Shown one piece after another: positions 12,601-24,500 of a stretch of DNA of 64,000 bases. The position numbers and the translations under genes are program-made. The notes beneath the pieces were generated by a model that was given only the letters and a program-made list of their open reading frames with translations, ran no database searches and was not told where the DNA came from. The DNA is from Membranipora membranacea (Eukaryota > Bryozoa > Gymnolaemata > Cheilostomatida > Membraniporidae). Positions within the stretch are counted from its first letter, which is position 1, and each line of letters starts with the position of its first letter. Location of the stretch: NCBI GenBank assembly GCA_914767715.1, contig OU612068.1, positions 22,442,001 to 22,506,000 on the forward strand, written 5' to 3'.

Positions 12601-15600
12601 ATTGGATGCATATCAAATCAATCAGATCTTAGTGCCTATCTTGATGAGATTAGTAGAATTTCAAAGCAATGTTGTGATTTAAACCTATCGTTAAACGCCT
12701 CCAAGACTCAAGAAATGATGTTTTCTACTCAGCTTGTTAGGCCCATTACCCCTACTCTTATCCTTAACGGCACGGAAGTTGATTTTTGTGACAAAGTAAA
12801 ATACCTTGGTGTTACTGTTGACGATAAACTCCGCTATCATGATCATGTGCAATCCATAGTGACTACTGCATCTCAACGCATGTATATTGTGAAAAATTTT
12901 GTATACTATAGCTCAAAGCCCCTTTCTCATATGTTATTCAAGAGTTTTATTGTATCCCTCATCACTTACTGTCTCCCCATACTTTTTACAAGCATCCATG
13001 CAAGCGACAAGAAGTCCTTACGCAAAATATTTAAAGATGCCGCCAAGTTAGGGATTGAGCACCCCGATATAGATGCTCTGGTGGCCAACCAGATCAAGAC
13101 ACTTGGACTACGGTACATACACGATGAAGAGCACTTTATCAATGACTTTCTAACTAAATGCCCCTCAGGTTGCTACCGCACCGTTAAATATCGGGGTACA
13201 TGGGGTAGAGACAGCTTTTTAAGACATCTCATACATACACTTAATAATATACTATTCTAAAAAACTTTTTATACAACAGAGATCTGATTTTTCCATGTTT
13301 TTCTTTCTTGTCAGTATTAACAACGTATTTCGTGACAAATTTTTGTCTATGATAGTAATAAATCCATCCATCCAACAGGCGGAAGCAGGTTGTATAACTA
13401 ATATGGAGTATCACAATGGTTTGTGGTGTCTCAGGATGGGAAACCCTCCCTTTTAATGATATACAGCTATATATGATAGGTTTTTTATGTTATTTTATTA
13501 GGATATGAAGTGTGTTGGTATCCAGTATCTAGAAGCTCTGAGAGAGATGATGGCTGAGGGTCTCAAGTTCCAGAGAACTATTCATCTCTCGTTTGTGCCT
13601 GACGAGGAAATTGGAGGTAAATATTCTTTGTTCCCAACATAATTATGCATAAGCTTATGATCATGATGATGTTTTTAGACATTTTTCTTCACTCTTGATG
13701 ACAAGTTAGCTTTAACACATGAGAATATGCATATTTACATTGGCAGAAGACACCACTCCATATGCTCGGAAAATAATAAAACACAGCCTTCGTGCACATT
13801 TAGTCCTTCCGTGTTCCAACATCTCCGGTCCAAAATACTAGATCAATGTGTTTAACCCATCTGATTGTGTTGTTTGAATATTTTTTCTTACTCAACCAAT
13901 CAAGAATTCAAGTTTGATACAAAAATTTAAATATTCATATATGCTGATGAGCTTCATGTTTGATTCATTAGTCTACAGATAATCTATTTCAGGCAAACTG
14001 GGAATGAAGATTTGGGTGCAGACAGATGATTTCAGATCGCTGAATGTAGGATTCGCTCTGGATGAAGGACTGGCATCCCCTGGACAGGAGATGAGAGTCT
14101 TCTATTCAGAGAGAATGGTCCGCTGTAAGTGTCCATTGGTTGCAAAGTAGAAAACATAGAGACAATTATCAAATATATATTGTCAGTATAATATAGATAT
14201 ATATATAATTTATCTAATAAACATAGTTTATAAATCGCGTTAAAACAAAATAGATCTACAATGATTTAATGATATATACATAGCATATATTGAAATGCTC
14301 AAATTTTACTGGATGGTCTCACTTCCAAATGACCTGATTTTGCTACACATGTTTTTTTATCATGAACGAATGCCTGCTCGGAAACTTCTTTGTAATCTTC
14401 ATTAACATAAAACAGCTTTCAGATTATTATATTGTGACATCGCTCTTTGTTTGTTTTTCTAGGGGGCTACATGGTGGCAAAGGGAAACCCAGGACATGGA
14501 TCTGCTTTTCTGAAGAATACTGTTGGGCCAAAAATTGTAAGTTCAAAACGTTTGTGAAATCAAATACATACAATAATTCTAATGACTGTACAGTTCTGCT
14601 GCTTCCATAATAATGTTGTGTCAGAAGCGTAATTCTTTGTCCGCATACTAGGTTGATGTCACAATCAATTCGAATTAAAGTTTGAGTTCTCAAAACTGTA
14701 CCCATATAGTTTTTCCAACCCTCCTTTTTTCAGCACAAAGTGATGGGCAAGATTCTCGAGTTCAGAGCCCAGCAAGAGGCAATGTAAGTGATAAGTTGTA
14801 GCAATAGGGTCATATACTTTCTATAATTCTGGTCTAGAATAAATCCGGCCTATCGATACAAGGGGTCAAGATGCAGATGGCTAAAAAATAAATGAATGAA
14901 ATGCTCAGGAATTGACAGGACAATATATTAGGGAGATCCTCAATTAGTTTCAAGCTATCTCTCATTTCCTTAATCCATAATTTCTTTCTTGTCATTTCAG
15001 TCGAAACGCTGAATTTACATATTATGTATTCCCAGTACTTAGCCCATCGGTTGCATATATTTGGTGAACATGATTTTGCATTCCTATATATGTCATGCGT
15101 CATAACATGCCGCGGTTGACAAAACAGATCAATTTCATTCCATGTACCTTTTTGTTTAGTTTGAATGGGGATCCAAAACTGTATCTCGGTGATGTCTGCT
15201 CCGTGAATATCAGCGCAATGAGGATAAGTATTTCATTTATTGTTTGTTATCATTATTTATATTAATAGTTTGGTAGGAGTTATCTGTTCGATGTTACTGA
15301 ACAGACAACTCTTACTATAACTTCATGAGCAGCTCTGATAGGGTTCACTCACTTATGAAAACAAGCCAGTTCTTTCGAAATCTGACTTGCTTATTTTTCT
15401 TTGTATTATACTCGAACTCCCAGAATATTTCATACTCAGTATACAATCTGTAGAATGCGTGGCATTGATAGACCATCAGATTGACTGATGTGACACTCTG
15501 AGGCTTGTATTGTTTTGTTTTCTCTTGTTTACGGAGGGGTCCAGTTGAATGTAGTACCTGATGAGTTGAAGGTTGGGTTTGATATGAGGGTGACTCCATC

Positions 15601-17290
15601 TAAGAAAGAAGAAGCTGACAAACTACTCCAGCAGTGGTGTGAAGAGTGTGATGTCACTATAGAATGGCATCATGTGAGTGTATTACCTGTGTGTAAATCA
15701 AGGCCTTTTGTAGTTTGTTAACGTCCAGTGTCTGAGTGCCTCAATGGTCGAGGCCTTTTCTCAGATTTTGACTAAATGTTTTATTACCTTGGAGAGAGAA
15801 AGGGCCTTGTCCACTAGACTGGCACAAACTACAGATAGCATAAGCCGTACATACCATATTACAAGGCAGATCTTTATCGATCCTTTCTAATCATCTTAAT
15901 GACGGTCCCATTCATTGCACTGCTTGCAGTTGCCTCATTCTGTATCGTTGTATCATTCTCTAGAAAATGAGATGATGTGCATGTTTTCTTACAGAAACAA
16001 GACGAAGAAGGAGTCACATCCACAGACCCAGAGGATAAATGGTTTAAAGCTTTCTCAGGTGCACTCAATGACTGGTAAGATATTTAAATTTTACACTACT
16101 TCTCACATGTGCTTTATTTTCCTGATGTAGCCAAGTTTTTTATAGTTTTTGAAACTGATATATCACACAATACTGACTCTTCTATCATATTATTTGGAGA
16201 ATTCCTTTCACCATCAGGATGCATATTTTACTCAGGAAGTTATATATCAGCTCAAAGTGAGTCCGTATTTCTTTCAAAATAAATTTGGATGTTATTTTAG
16301 TGGCATTATCTATACAAAGGAAATTTTCCAAGCTGGTACTGATGCGGCCTTTCTCAGAGGGGTTTGTAGCTTATGTTGTCCTTGTTTCGACCCAAGGATC
16401 TGAAAGTTTCGACCCAACTCCTTTTTTGAACTAATGCTCTCCTTATATAACGGGGTTCCTAATTCAGTCAAACAACGCATACTCCATTTCCCATCAGCTA
16501 TTCACACTGCTCTAATTTTAGTGAGGTCTCCTACACAAAGGAAATTTTCCAAGGTGGTACGGACTGCAGATACTTGAGAAATGTAAGTGATTTCTTAATG
16601 TTTTCAGTTCTATAAAGTATACCTTGGATATGTGCCCAGGTATAACTGACCTCAGATATTTGAGAAACGTAAGTCAATTAAAATATCTGATCGTCCCCCA
16701 TAGAATGTGGTTTATACCATAGTTAACACATTGTGACTGTCACTTTATATATGACTCTGGTAGCCAGGTGCTCTATTTTAATCCAGGTCATGTCAGGGTC
16801 ATTTTGCATGGTTGCATGTGAACTTATTTGCGTCTAATGTGCATGATTTCTTTACACTCCGGGGACAGGTTTACATACAAAGCTTGCTCATCTTCATAGT
16901 TATTGGAGTTTTTTTCAGAACTCTCAACTTATGAGGTAAATTTGAGTTTCAGAATTGGCATTTAGAACATGTGGCCCCAACTTTACCACTTTATCACACT
17001 ATACCACGTCTGAGCCTGCCCGAGTTAGCTCTCCATCTCCTGAAAAGCAAAAGGAAACAACTCCAAATGCAGCTGAATTTGATGCAAAGATATCTAGTGT
17101 AAAATGATTTCACCTATACTTATAATAAACTATTCTATAGATTGGGTTGCCAGCTCTGGGATTCTCTCCAATGAACAACACCCCAATCCTCCTGCACGAT
17201 CACAACGAGTTCCTGAATGAGAAAGTGTTCCTGCGTGGAATTCAGATCTACAAGAAAATCCTGCCTGCAATCGCTAATGTACAGGATTAA
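9694..17290 (+). CDS. ACY1: Aminoacylase-1 (N-acyl-L-amino-acid amidohydrolase, M20 family)
   Basis: This is a cytosolic zinc enzyme that hydrolyses N-acetyl amino acids. Exons: 9694-9775, 10124-10188, 10584-10688, 11379-11450, 13502-13616, 13993-14124, 14463-14536, 14734-14783, 15160-15223, 15533-15673, 15995-16074, one of three alternative exons (16301-16361, 16522-16582 or 16608-16668), and 17141-17290. With any one alternative the frame stays open for 396 aa, close to the usual 400-410. Metal and catalytic motifs are present: NSHTDVVP (His76), DMKC (Asp109), PDEEIGG (Glu143/144), ALDEG and LLHDHNE near the C-terminus. GGVQLNVVP marks the dimerization region. The intron after 15223 starts ATAAGT and ends AC; all others are GT-AG. 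A retrotransposon lies in the intron after 11450. The coding exon begins at acceptor 9659, 34 nt before the ATG, implying a 5'UTR intron. Confidence 0.96.
11590..13378 (+). mobile_element. 5'-truncated non-LTR (LINE) retrotransposon in ACY1 intron 4
   Basis: The element carries the 3' part of a LINE reverse-transcriptase ORF, a short 3' UTR and a tail of ATCC repeats (13362-13374), with no LTRs. The left edge is approximate (between about 11583 and 11641). It lies in the sense direction of the host gene. Loss of the 5' part (endonuclease and start of RT) is the usual result of incomplete target-primed reverse transcription. I could not identify target-site duplications with confidence. Confidence 0.85.
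11641..13260 (+). CDS. Non-LTR retrotransposon reverse transcriptase (N-terminally truncated)
   Basis: The open frame runs from just after a TAA at 11638-11640 to the stop at 13258-13260, about 539 codons with no internal stop or frameshift. RT landmarks in order: RKGPGPDGL, the YRPIALTSC region, [11 protein letters not shown] (motif A aspartate), [24 protein letters not shown] (catalytic YADD, near 12577-12591), then [11 protein letters not shown]. The C-terminal tail is full length. These motifs resemble the CR1/L2/Rex-Babar group, but I assign the clade only tentatively. There is no in-frame start of its own and no endonuclease domain, so this copy is dead by truncation although its remaining frame is young. 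Confidence 0.92.
   Translation: MVQLIKQAKQEYSRKIQHNLAKEPAKAWTDIKKISGLPTNSPKPTQQNPFNSDDLNTFFTRFEKPLADRPDINNNATIAPPLEIEEATVLKQLKSLNSRKGPGPDGLIPKVLKLCAYQLAPVITKLFNLSITSKSTPTSWKSAIIKPLPKVKNPNQLKQYRPIALTSCLCKMMERLVKHYIITHTAMDHLQFAYRANRSTQDALLCLTTTITDSIDKKASNYARCLFLDFSSAFNTIHVPDLISQLSHLDSNVTERIYSFLTNRTQRTIVDGNISKPIITNTGTPQGCCLSPLLFSIYTNRITSDLSNITVIKYADDTCIIGCISNQSDLSAYLDEISRISKQCCDLNLSLNASKTQEMMFSTQLVRPITPTLILNGTEVDFCDKVKYLGVTVDDKLRYHDHVQSIVTTASQRMYIVKNFVYYSSKPLSHMLFKSFIVSLITYCLPILFTSIHASDKKSLRKIFKDAAKLGIEHPDIDALVANQIKTLGLRYIHDEEHFINDFLTKCPSGCYRTVKYRGTWGRDSFLRHLIHTLNNILF
15702..15837. repeat. Degraded foldback element, CCTTYTGTAGTT family, copy 1
   Basis: This segment lies in the ACY1 intron after 15673. 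One end reads CCTTTTGTAGTTTG and the other carries its imperfect complement CAAACTACAG. Between them, GTCCAGTG, GAGTGCC and GGTCGAGGCCTTTTCTC match the reverse complement of the element at 40473-40581, with an extra internal segment. Confidence 0.65.
16301..16361 (+). other. ACY1: ACY1 alternative exon 12, copy A
   Basis: This 61-nt exon has acceptor ATTTTAG and donor GTTTGT. It enters in phase 2 (completing the TG left by 15995-16074 to Cys) and leaves in phase 0. It encodes residues 327-347, including [17 protein letters not shown]. At the motif that reads TD-x-R-Y in other aminoacylases it has TDAAF, so the first conserved arginine is missing. Its 5' half is nearly identical at the DNA level to copy B. 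Confidence 0.8.
16522..16582 (+). other. ACY1: ACY1 alternative exon 12, copy B
   Basis: This 61-nt exon has acceptor AATTTTAG and donor GTAAGT, with the same phases and length as copy A. It encodes [17 protein letters not shown] and keeps the TD-x-R-Y-L/I-R motif typical of the family, so it is the best candidate for the ancestral or default exon. Only 25 nt separate its end from copy C. Confidence 0.85.
16608..16668 (+). other. ACY1: ACY1 alternative exon 12, copy C
   Basis: This 61-nt exon has acceptor TTTTCAG and donor GTAAGT, again with the same phases and length. It encodes [21 protein letters not shown]: the 3' half matches copy B (TD-x-RYLRN), while the 5' half has diverged (YTLDMCPG against YTKEIFQG). 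The open frame and intact splice sites argue for use rather than decay. Confidence 0.75.
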
Positions 17291-17326
17291 TCGTCTTGGT
17301 GCCATCCCCACTTGGCCAACCAATGT

Positions 17327-17332
17327 AATAAA
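17327..17332 (+). promoter_or_regulatory. Probable ACY1 polyadenylation signal
   Basis: AATAAA lies 37 nt after the ACY1 stop codon and is the first canonical signal downstream. It would give a very short 3' UTR. Confidence 0.55.
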
Positions 17333-17411
17333 GTATCGCAACATATACATGTGTTGAATACTGTTTGTTATAAAGTATTGCAATATGCACATGTGTTGTA
17401 TACTGTATTAT
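17328..17411. repeat. Two-copy 42-bp tandem repeat
   Basis: Two units begin ATAAAGTATCGCAACATA and ATAAAGTATTGCAATATG and run through ATACTGT, offset by exactly 42 bp with few differences. They overlap the probable ACY1 polyadenylation signal, so the signal itself is duplicated in part (17370). Confidence 0.75.
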
Positions 17412-18515
17412 ATACAGTATTGTATAAAATACTGTCACCAGGTATTCCATAGTCACGCTGGAACGTGTGGTGATTCCATCTAATCTACAAGAATCTGTAA
17501 ATAGTCTCATTGATCGTTTTTTTTATAATTTGGTGGTGGTTCATTTGATGTAGAGAACTTTTGTTGTGGGAATATACATGACATATTGATAAATACTCGC
17601 TGGCTCATAGAAATACAAAGTGTCGAGGCTTTATCTTCACTGCTAGTCATTTGCTTTCATCTTAGAGATATATGTTACCTACAAAGTATAATCACTTTCT
17701 ATGCAAAGGGGACATATATTGTTATGTCATGACCCCACAATATTTCATATTTTCATATTTGTTTTATTATGTAGTATTATTGAAAAGCATTAAAAGAAGG
17801 TAAACAAGCTGTTCAAAATATAACACAGATAAAGGATCAACATTTTATGATGACGTAAAAAATTGGTTAGTATCAAAAATAATTTGATAGCGGTAAATTC
17901 AGAACTAAAGTCTGAATTGCTACTCTACAGTAAATCATTGGTCCAGACCTATAAAACTAGCTGAATTAAGTAAAGTATTGATCACATTTCAAGGAATAGG
18001 TTAGTATTGGTCAGTATTTGCTGAATGTTGAAGGATGAATGAAAACAAGTATAAATTGTAGCTAAAAATCAACTCACGAAAATGTGAGCGGGCAACTTCT
18101 AACTTGCCGAAATCATTATATACGGGGGAATATTGTCAATCATAATATTTATGCATAGAAAACAAAATTATTCCTTCCACTCAAATGCAGTGTAAGTGTG
18201 GCACCTGAAAGTGTCACAATTACAAGAATGTATTATGAAGTGAAAATGAAGTGGATAAATTTTTGATGAGCTTTCTAATCTATGGAACTCCATCCTATCA
18301 TCCGATGACTAGCGAATACATTGAGCTGAGCAGTTCAAGGTCATCAAAACAACTCGATCGTTGCCTGTCCATGGCTTGCAGATGAGCAGTTGACAATACC
18401 GCACTCGCAGCAACAATATGGAAGTTATCCCATCGCATCAATGTCACAGATTATAAGATGAATTATGGTGAGCATCTACACATTTCTAGAGATCTATGGA
18501 TAGTCTTATATTTTT
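17412..18515. other. Convergent intergenic region between ACY1 and the myosin
   Basis: About 1.1 kb of A+T-rich DNA holds the 3' ends of two converging genes. I see no coding segment with family similarity, no tRNA and no clear repeat beyond the tandem copies at its left edge. I could not find an unambiguous polyadenylation signal for the myosin in it. Confidence 0.6.
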
Positions 18516-21500
18516 CTATTGGATGGGTTCTATATAATTAGATGGAAACAATCCTTCTTTTCCTCTTAATCGTCCTCTCCACCATCCTGATATGTCTACA
18601 AGAAATCAAAATTAGTTAAAAACCATGATGCATTACGATATTTGTTTTATGCATGGTCTTATGACTTGATCAGCAAATAAATTTGATGTATATATAATAT
18701 ACTATATATCTATATATATGGAATTACCATGTGTACTTAGCTCAAATACTGGAGATCAATATGTACATTTGTTGTCTGATTTTACATGATGAGACATGTT
18801 TGTGTATTATCAACTTTAAACTTATTCTCCCAGTTTCGTAATACTCCGAGACTTGAGAACTTCAACATGGCATTTAAAGAACACCAAATTTATTGTTTAA
18901 AAACTTGGGAAAGCAGTTCCTACGAAGAATTGATGAGTATTTAAATTTTTTATAATAATATTGTCATACCTTCTTTTAGTAATTCAATGATATCTGATTC
19001 ATTGAAGCTCAGTTCATCAGTATCCTGTGCGTCGTAAGCATACAAAGCTCGTACTTTAGGGAGAGTCGGCTTGGGTTTAGTAGGTTTTGGTTTGGGTCTC
19101 CCAGCTGCTGGAGGTGGCTTCCTCTGTTTATCACTCAAGTTCCTCTGTATTCTGTAGGCCGAAAAAAAGCACCAGTGTCATAACTAGGAACTGGCTGAAC
19201 AAAAAATTCTATTGCCACGAGTTGTTTTCTTCTCTTAGAACACGAGGAGGCAACTTGTCATAAGGAGCGATATTTCCACAATTCCAAAGCAGGGTCACAT
19301 CAGGTCACATTGAGTGGAAACAGAGCAAGGTTAGCAACAGAATGGGGAAAAAGCTCTTCAAAACATAAAATAAATATGCAAGTTTCTGTCGTTCAAGAAA
19401 AGAGTGCATATCATTTTCAAACCAGTTTGCTAAGTGAACAGATGCCAGACATGTACGTATACGTGTATTATTTGTACAAATGTTGTATTCAAACAGCTAA
19501 TAAACTTTCTCTCTTCACTTTGTCATTTACAATAATAAAATATCATTGCAGTGCATAGTCAGACTACATGCTGCATACAACTTCTTGATCTTATCAACTG
19601 TTAACTACCACCGTATGTGGCACATGTTGCTGAATAAGGGCTGCATCCAAAAAATGTAATAATGAAAAATGAAGCGATGCAGCAGAAAACTCATAACATT
19701 CATATGGCCTAACACGTAACACCATACGTTTTATACTTACAAACTGTGTTGAACACTAAAATTACAAAAGCTTTTAAATATCAAGTCCGATTCCAGATGA
19801 GGTCAATGATGGTTATCTCCCTGTTCTTTACAAAGTGTACAGGCCTTACAGCACTTAGAAGGCACAAGTAAATTGGCGATTGGTTGTCGATCACATGAAA
19901 GTCATGTTTGGAGCAGGAATTTTGGGTCATCCGTTAGCGTCTATAGAGGAAAAATGATACACTTACCCAGCAAAGCCAGCTGATGGTGTCTGCATGAACT
20001 CAGCGTTGCTCATATCTCCATTACCGTTCATGTTACGAGCTTTGGTCTGCGCACCTTGTGAGGGGAGGTGAGGAGAAGCCTCCTTACTGAATCTCCTCGA
20101 CAACTTCTTACCACCATTAGCATGCTGCTGAGGACCTCCTGGAAAAAAAGAACATTTATTCCTAAATAAACATGTGGAGGAATAATCATTGGTCCAAACC
20201 AGAATCATATTTCGCTGTGATACAGTAGTCAGTAGGCACTTTTTCTTTAATATTTAGGATACCACTTGACCTAGCTTTTTTGTTTCATAGACACACACTG
20301 AAAACAAATACATGTAGGACACTAGCACACACAAAGCAACATTAATCACCAAGATGAGCGCACATCAAACATGGTACGTTTATCACAAAACTGCAATCAG
20401 GATGTCTCAACGAATAAGGATAAAGAAATGTAAAAGAGAAAAAAAATGCCAAGATGTAGTAGTTTCCCGTCCCTGTGCATGGTGCTTTATCTGCTCATTA
20501 TCAATCTTGTAGCAGGGCTAGATGAACTTAGGATATTAGTAAAAACAAAGTAAATATAGGACTGCTAGTAACTACATATTGATAGATAGGTGTCAGATGG
20601 TGGACTTTCACTCTAAAACTACCCTCCATGAATTCTCGCCCAGCTAACCCAGATCGTGTTTGATCCATCATGTCAGCAGCTTGAGATCAAAGCCTTCTGC
20701 AGTTTGGGGAACTCCAGGTCCCGGCCACTGGTGCCGATGACTTACAAAAACTGCAGAAGGCCTGTACTGGAGATCCTCTTCTTTTGCTGGCATCATGGAT
20801 CAAGCTTGATCGACATCTACACTATCCGCAGTTCATATTAGGCTATGTGGATGGGAAGTTATACAATAAAAGGCATCCCCAGGGAAAGACTAGTGTGGAA
20901 AAGCAAACATTAATTCTAGGAACCAAATTGTTTGAAATTGTGATAAGAACTGGTTGCAAATGCAATCCGATAAATTAACATTATGGTTGGATACCAAATG
21001 CGATTATTATCATATGTCAGAAGCAAAGCAGATTGGTGTAGCAGCTAATTATTGCGAGCTTGAGGATGGATAATTATTTCTAGTTGAGGAACCTGACTCT
21101 GCATTCTAATGCACACTTTCGCTCTTTTTGCTTTAAAATCACTTCCAACTTCTTGTTAGCAGGTAGTAAACTTGAAGCAAGCAAAACACATGCAAACTTT
21201 GGAGACAGAAATTCCAAAAGTGAATCAGTTGATAGGTTGGCTTGCTGGCCTTGAAATTTTGAAATTGTCAAGGTTCTGGTATCAAGTTAAAAGTGAGTAA
21301 TTACGAATTCGACAACAGTTTTACCTCCTTTGGTTGTCCACGCAGCCATACGTTGTGTAGCTGCATCTGGGGCTACTGGCAACAAAAGTACAATAGATTT
21401 ACCTAGCTGGCAATTGAGGATGGCCGTTAAAATACTGCTGCCACATAAAAACATCCAGGCTATAAAATTTATAAAGCGCATACGCTAGTAGCACGGCAAA

Positions 21501-24500
21501 ATCAAACAAATTAGTAAAAGCTAATAAAAGTATAACTTGGATGAAAAGGCACAGCACCATCTAAATTAACTCTACAAGAAAGAAATTATGGGTCTCATAT
21601 ATCATAATTGGGGTGGGGGAGAGGGGGGTAATACTGGTATAATGTCGTCACTCACCTGGTGCAGGTCTGGTTGGTGCTGGTCGCCCAGGCTTGTGTACCT
21701 GACTGTATGATTGTATTTGGGCTGGTCTCTGATTAGATCTTGCAGGTTTAGCTGGTTGATCCAGTGACACCATTGACGGACCTATAAATTAAATAAAGAC
21801 GACAATTGGAGAGGGGGTTGGTATGCAGTCCAAGAACTCGGTAAACCTAAATCAAGTATAACAGACATCTTAGGACTGATAATTTTGTTTACAGATAAAA
21901 CTGTTTTCAGTAGTTTTGAGGTCTCAAATTAAAGGCAACTTCTGGTGTTATTTTAATAGAATAGCAGCCACATGTAATACCTCAAAGCTCAGCCTGATAT
22001 GCAAGTAATCAAAATCACGCATGACTGTAAAATATAGAAGAAAACAAGTTCAATTCTCACTCTATTTACATTATAAACTTACGGGTGTTTTTGGGTCGGC
22101 CCTGTGCGATGGTGACTGTTAGGGCTTTGCCAGAGGGTTTGAGCATAGCTATATCACTGCCTCCTGTGAGGAACTTTATCTGTCTGGTTCCAGCTCCCTG
22201 CCACTTCTCTTTCTTCACAGCAAACTCCAATCTACATGAACGAAAAAAAGCCCAATCTGCTCAAATATGACACCAAAGTTAAATTCACGATCATGTCCTC
22301 CTGTTTTTTTGTTCCATTGTTATCATTACTTTTTGCCACATCCAAGGAGTTTTTTTATATTTAGAATCTTGCACCTCTCTTTCAACTGTAAACATCTGTG
22401 GAGAGAGTGTAATAAATTAAAGGAACAAACAAACATACGAACCAGGTTTTAAATATAACCTGTTAAAAACATAAACATCCTTAGGTCACACGGAAATTCA
22501 TGTGGCCAATTACAAATAAATCTTTAACAACTCAAAAACGCTGTAAATTGTTCGATCAAACCTGAAAAAAACACAGTAGAGTAGTATTGAATTTTGAAAA
22601 ACTGAATTTTTCATGGACATAAGCAAAAAGTGTATAATGCTGCAGATAACAAAACGCATATATATATAACTCACGAATCTGAGAAGTGCACTTGTAGGTC
22701 TCTGTCTAGTTTAGCTTTGTGTGATTTAGTGAGGCCGGTCAGTATCTCTGTTTTAAATACAGATTCTAATACTGAATCATATCCATCATTACAATGTAGT
22801 ATAATCATGTCATCCTGCATCGTACTGTAAACACCACAATAACAAAATGTAATAAAACATAAAATATGAAGTCAAGACTATGATGCACATAAATGCACAC
22901 CAGTGGAGTTGCTGTGCAAGGGCGGCAATCAGCAGCAACAGCCATCTGCAACTATATTAGGGTTGCCACAAACTGGGTTAATCCTTAACAATCAAAAAAC
23001 TGGCAGGAAAGTTGGTCTGAGGAGTCACAGTAACATGTAATGAACGGTGATGACTGCGTTGTTTGAGCGCATTGAGTATGTGGAAAATGTGAGTAAGATG
23101 TAAATATTACAATTTGAGCTCATGCTGACAAACTTGTCTGGTTACCTGAGAGATACACGAGTGATGGTCTCATACTCTAGTTTACGTTTGATAACCTCCA
23201 CAATCTGTCCTTTAGAAGGTCCTTTCTTTATCTGTTCTCGTCCAATCAGGTATACAAACTTGTTTGTGACTACCAGATCCCTTTTAGTGACCTGAAATAT
23301 ATGACAGTAAGAATAAACACAAATCATATGTAGAGAAGAAAGGAGTCCATGTGATGAATAAGTGTATCAAATTAAGCCTATGGAAGGGGAACAATTATCC
23401 ATTTACCATACTGAAGCAGATATACAGATACAATAAAAAACAGTTTACTACTGAACTCCACTGCGTGCTATAATAAAGAAAATCAAACTGAAAAATATCC
23501 AATGATTGAAGAAGTCCAGAGTTTATTGGAAATAAAATTAAACTCTGCCAACCTTGAACCTCCTGTCATATTTATTGACTGCTGCAGCAAACTCCACTTT
23601 CTCCCTCTTTCCTACGAGAGCTTTCACACCAGGATTGTCATCTAGGCCAAGATAGTCTCCCACAAAGTTTCTGTTGACGCTGAAGCGCCTTCTCTCTTTT
23701 TTGTTGAATAGTATGTCTGTGGCCTGTTCTCTGAGTTTGAAGTAATATCGCTTGGCATTGTATTGTTTCCATGCTTTCTGTATGCAACGTGCATACTTAT
23801 CAAATTTACGCTCTCTAACCTCCTCCAGTAAGAAAAGCTACAAAATACAACATTTATGGATTAATGAAATGACACACAATCGCAGATCTTGAATTTTTTT
23901 AGCCCAAGGTCCTTGGCTTTGTGTTGAATCAGGGAGGGTTGAATGAAGTAAGTTTTGAAATATGTTGAGTTGTGTACTCATTGACGTTTTACTTCAGTGA
24001 GTAAACAACTCCAAATTACAAAAACTTTCTTCCATAAATTCTGATATTTTTTCTGACACTGAAGAATTGCCACATTGATGTGAGATTGAAATTAGCTAAC
24101 ATATGTCAAAACAAAACACCAATACAAATTACCAGGATGGTCCGTTGTACATTAGTTGATCTAAGCCAACACTCCACTCTTCGAACCTAGATATATCAAA
24201 CTGCTTCCTACTCACGGATTCAGGATTTTTGATAAAGACTTTAGTTTGTCCCAGCTGCCACTGATCGTCATCCATCTGCACAGATCTCATTATGTGTGAG
24301 ATGCCTTGTTTAGGGTCACCACGCCAGTTTGGATATGTCTCTGGTGTAAGGATTGCGTATCTGCAGAAAAAGATTTATATTATTTTGAAAGATTGAAATC
24401 AATGCTCCCTTGTCGTTGTCACAACTCGAAGAGATTTGGTGAAACAATATTACATCATTACTGTTATTATTATCTTAGAATAAAAAAGAAGATCTGATCG

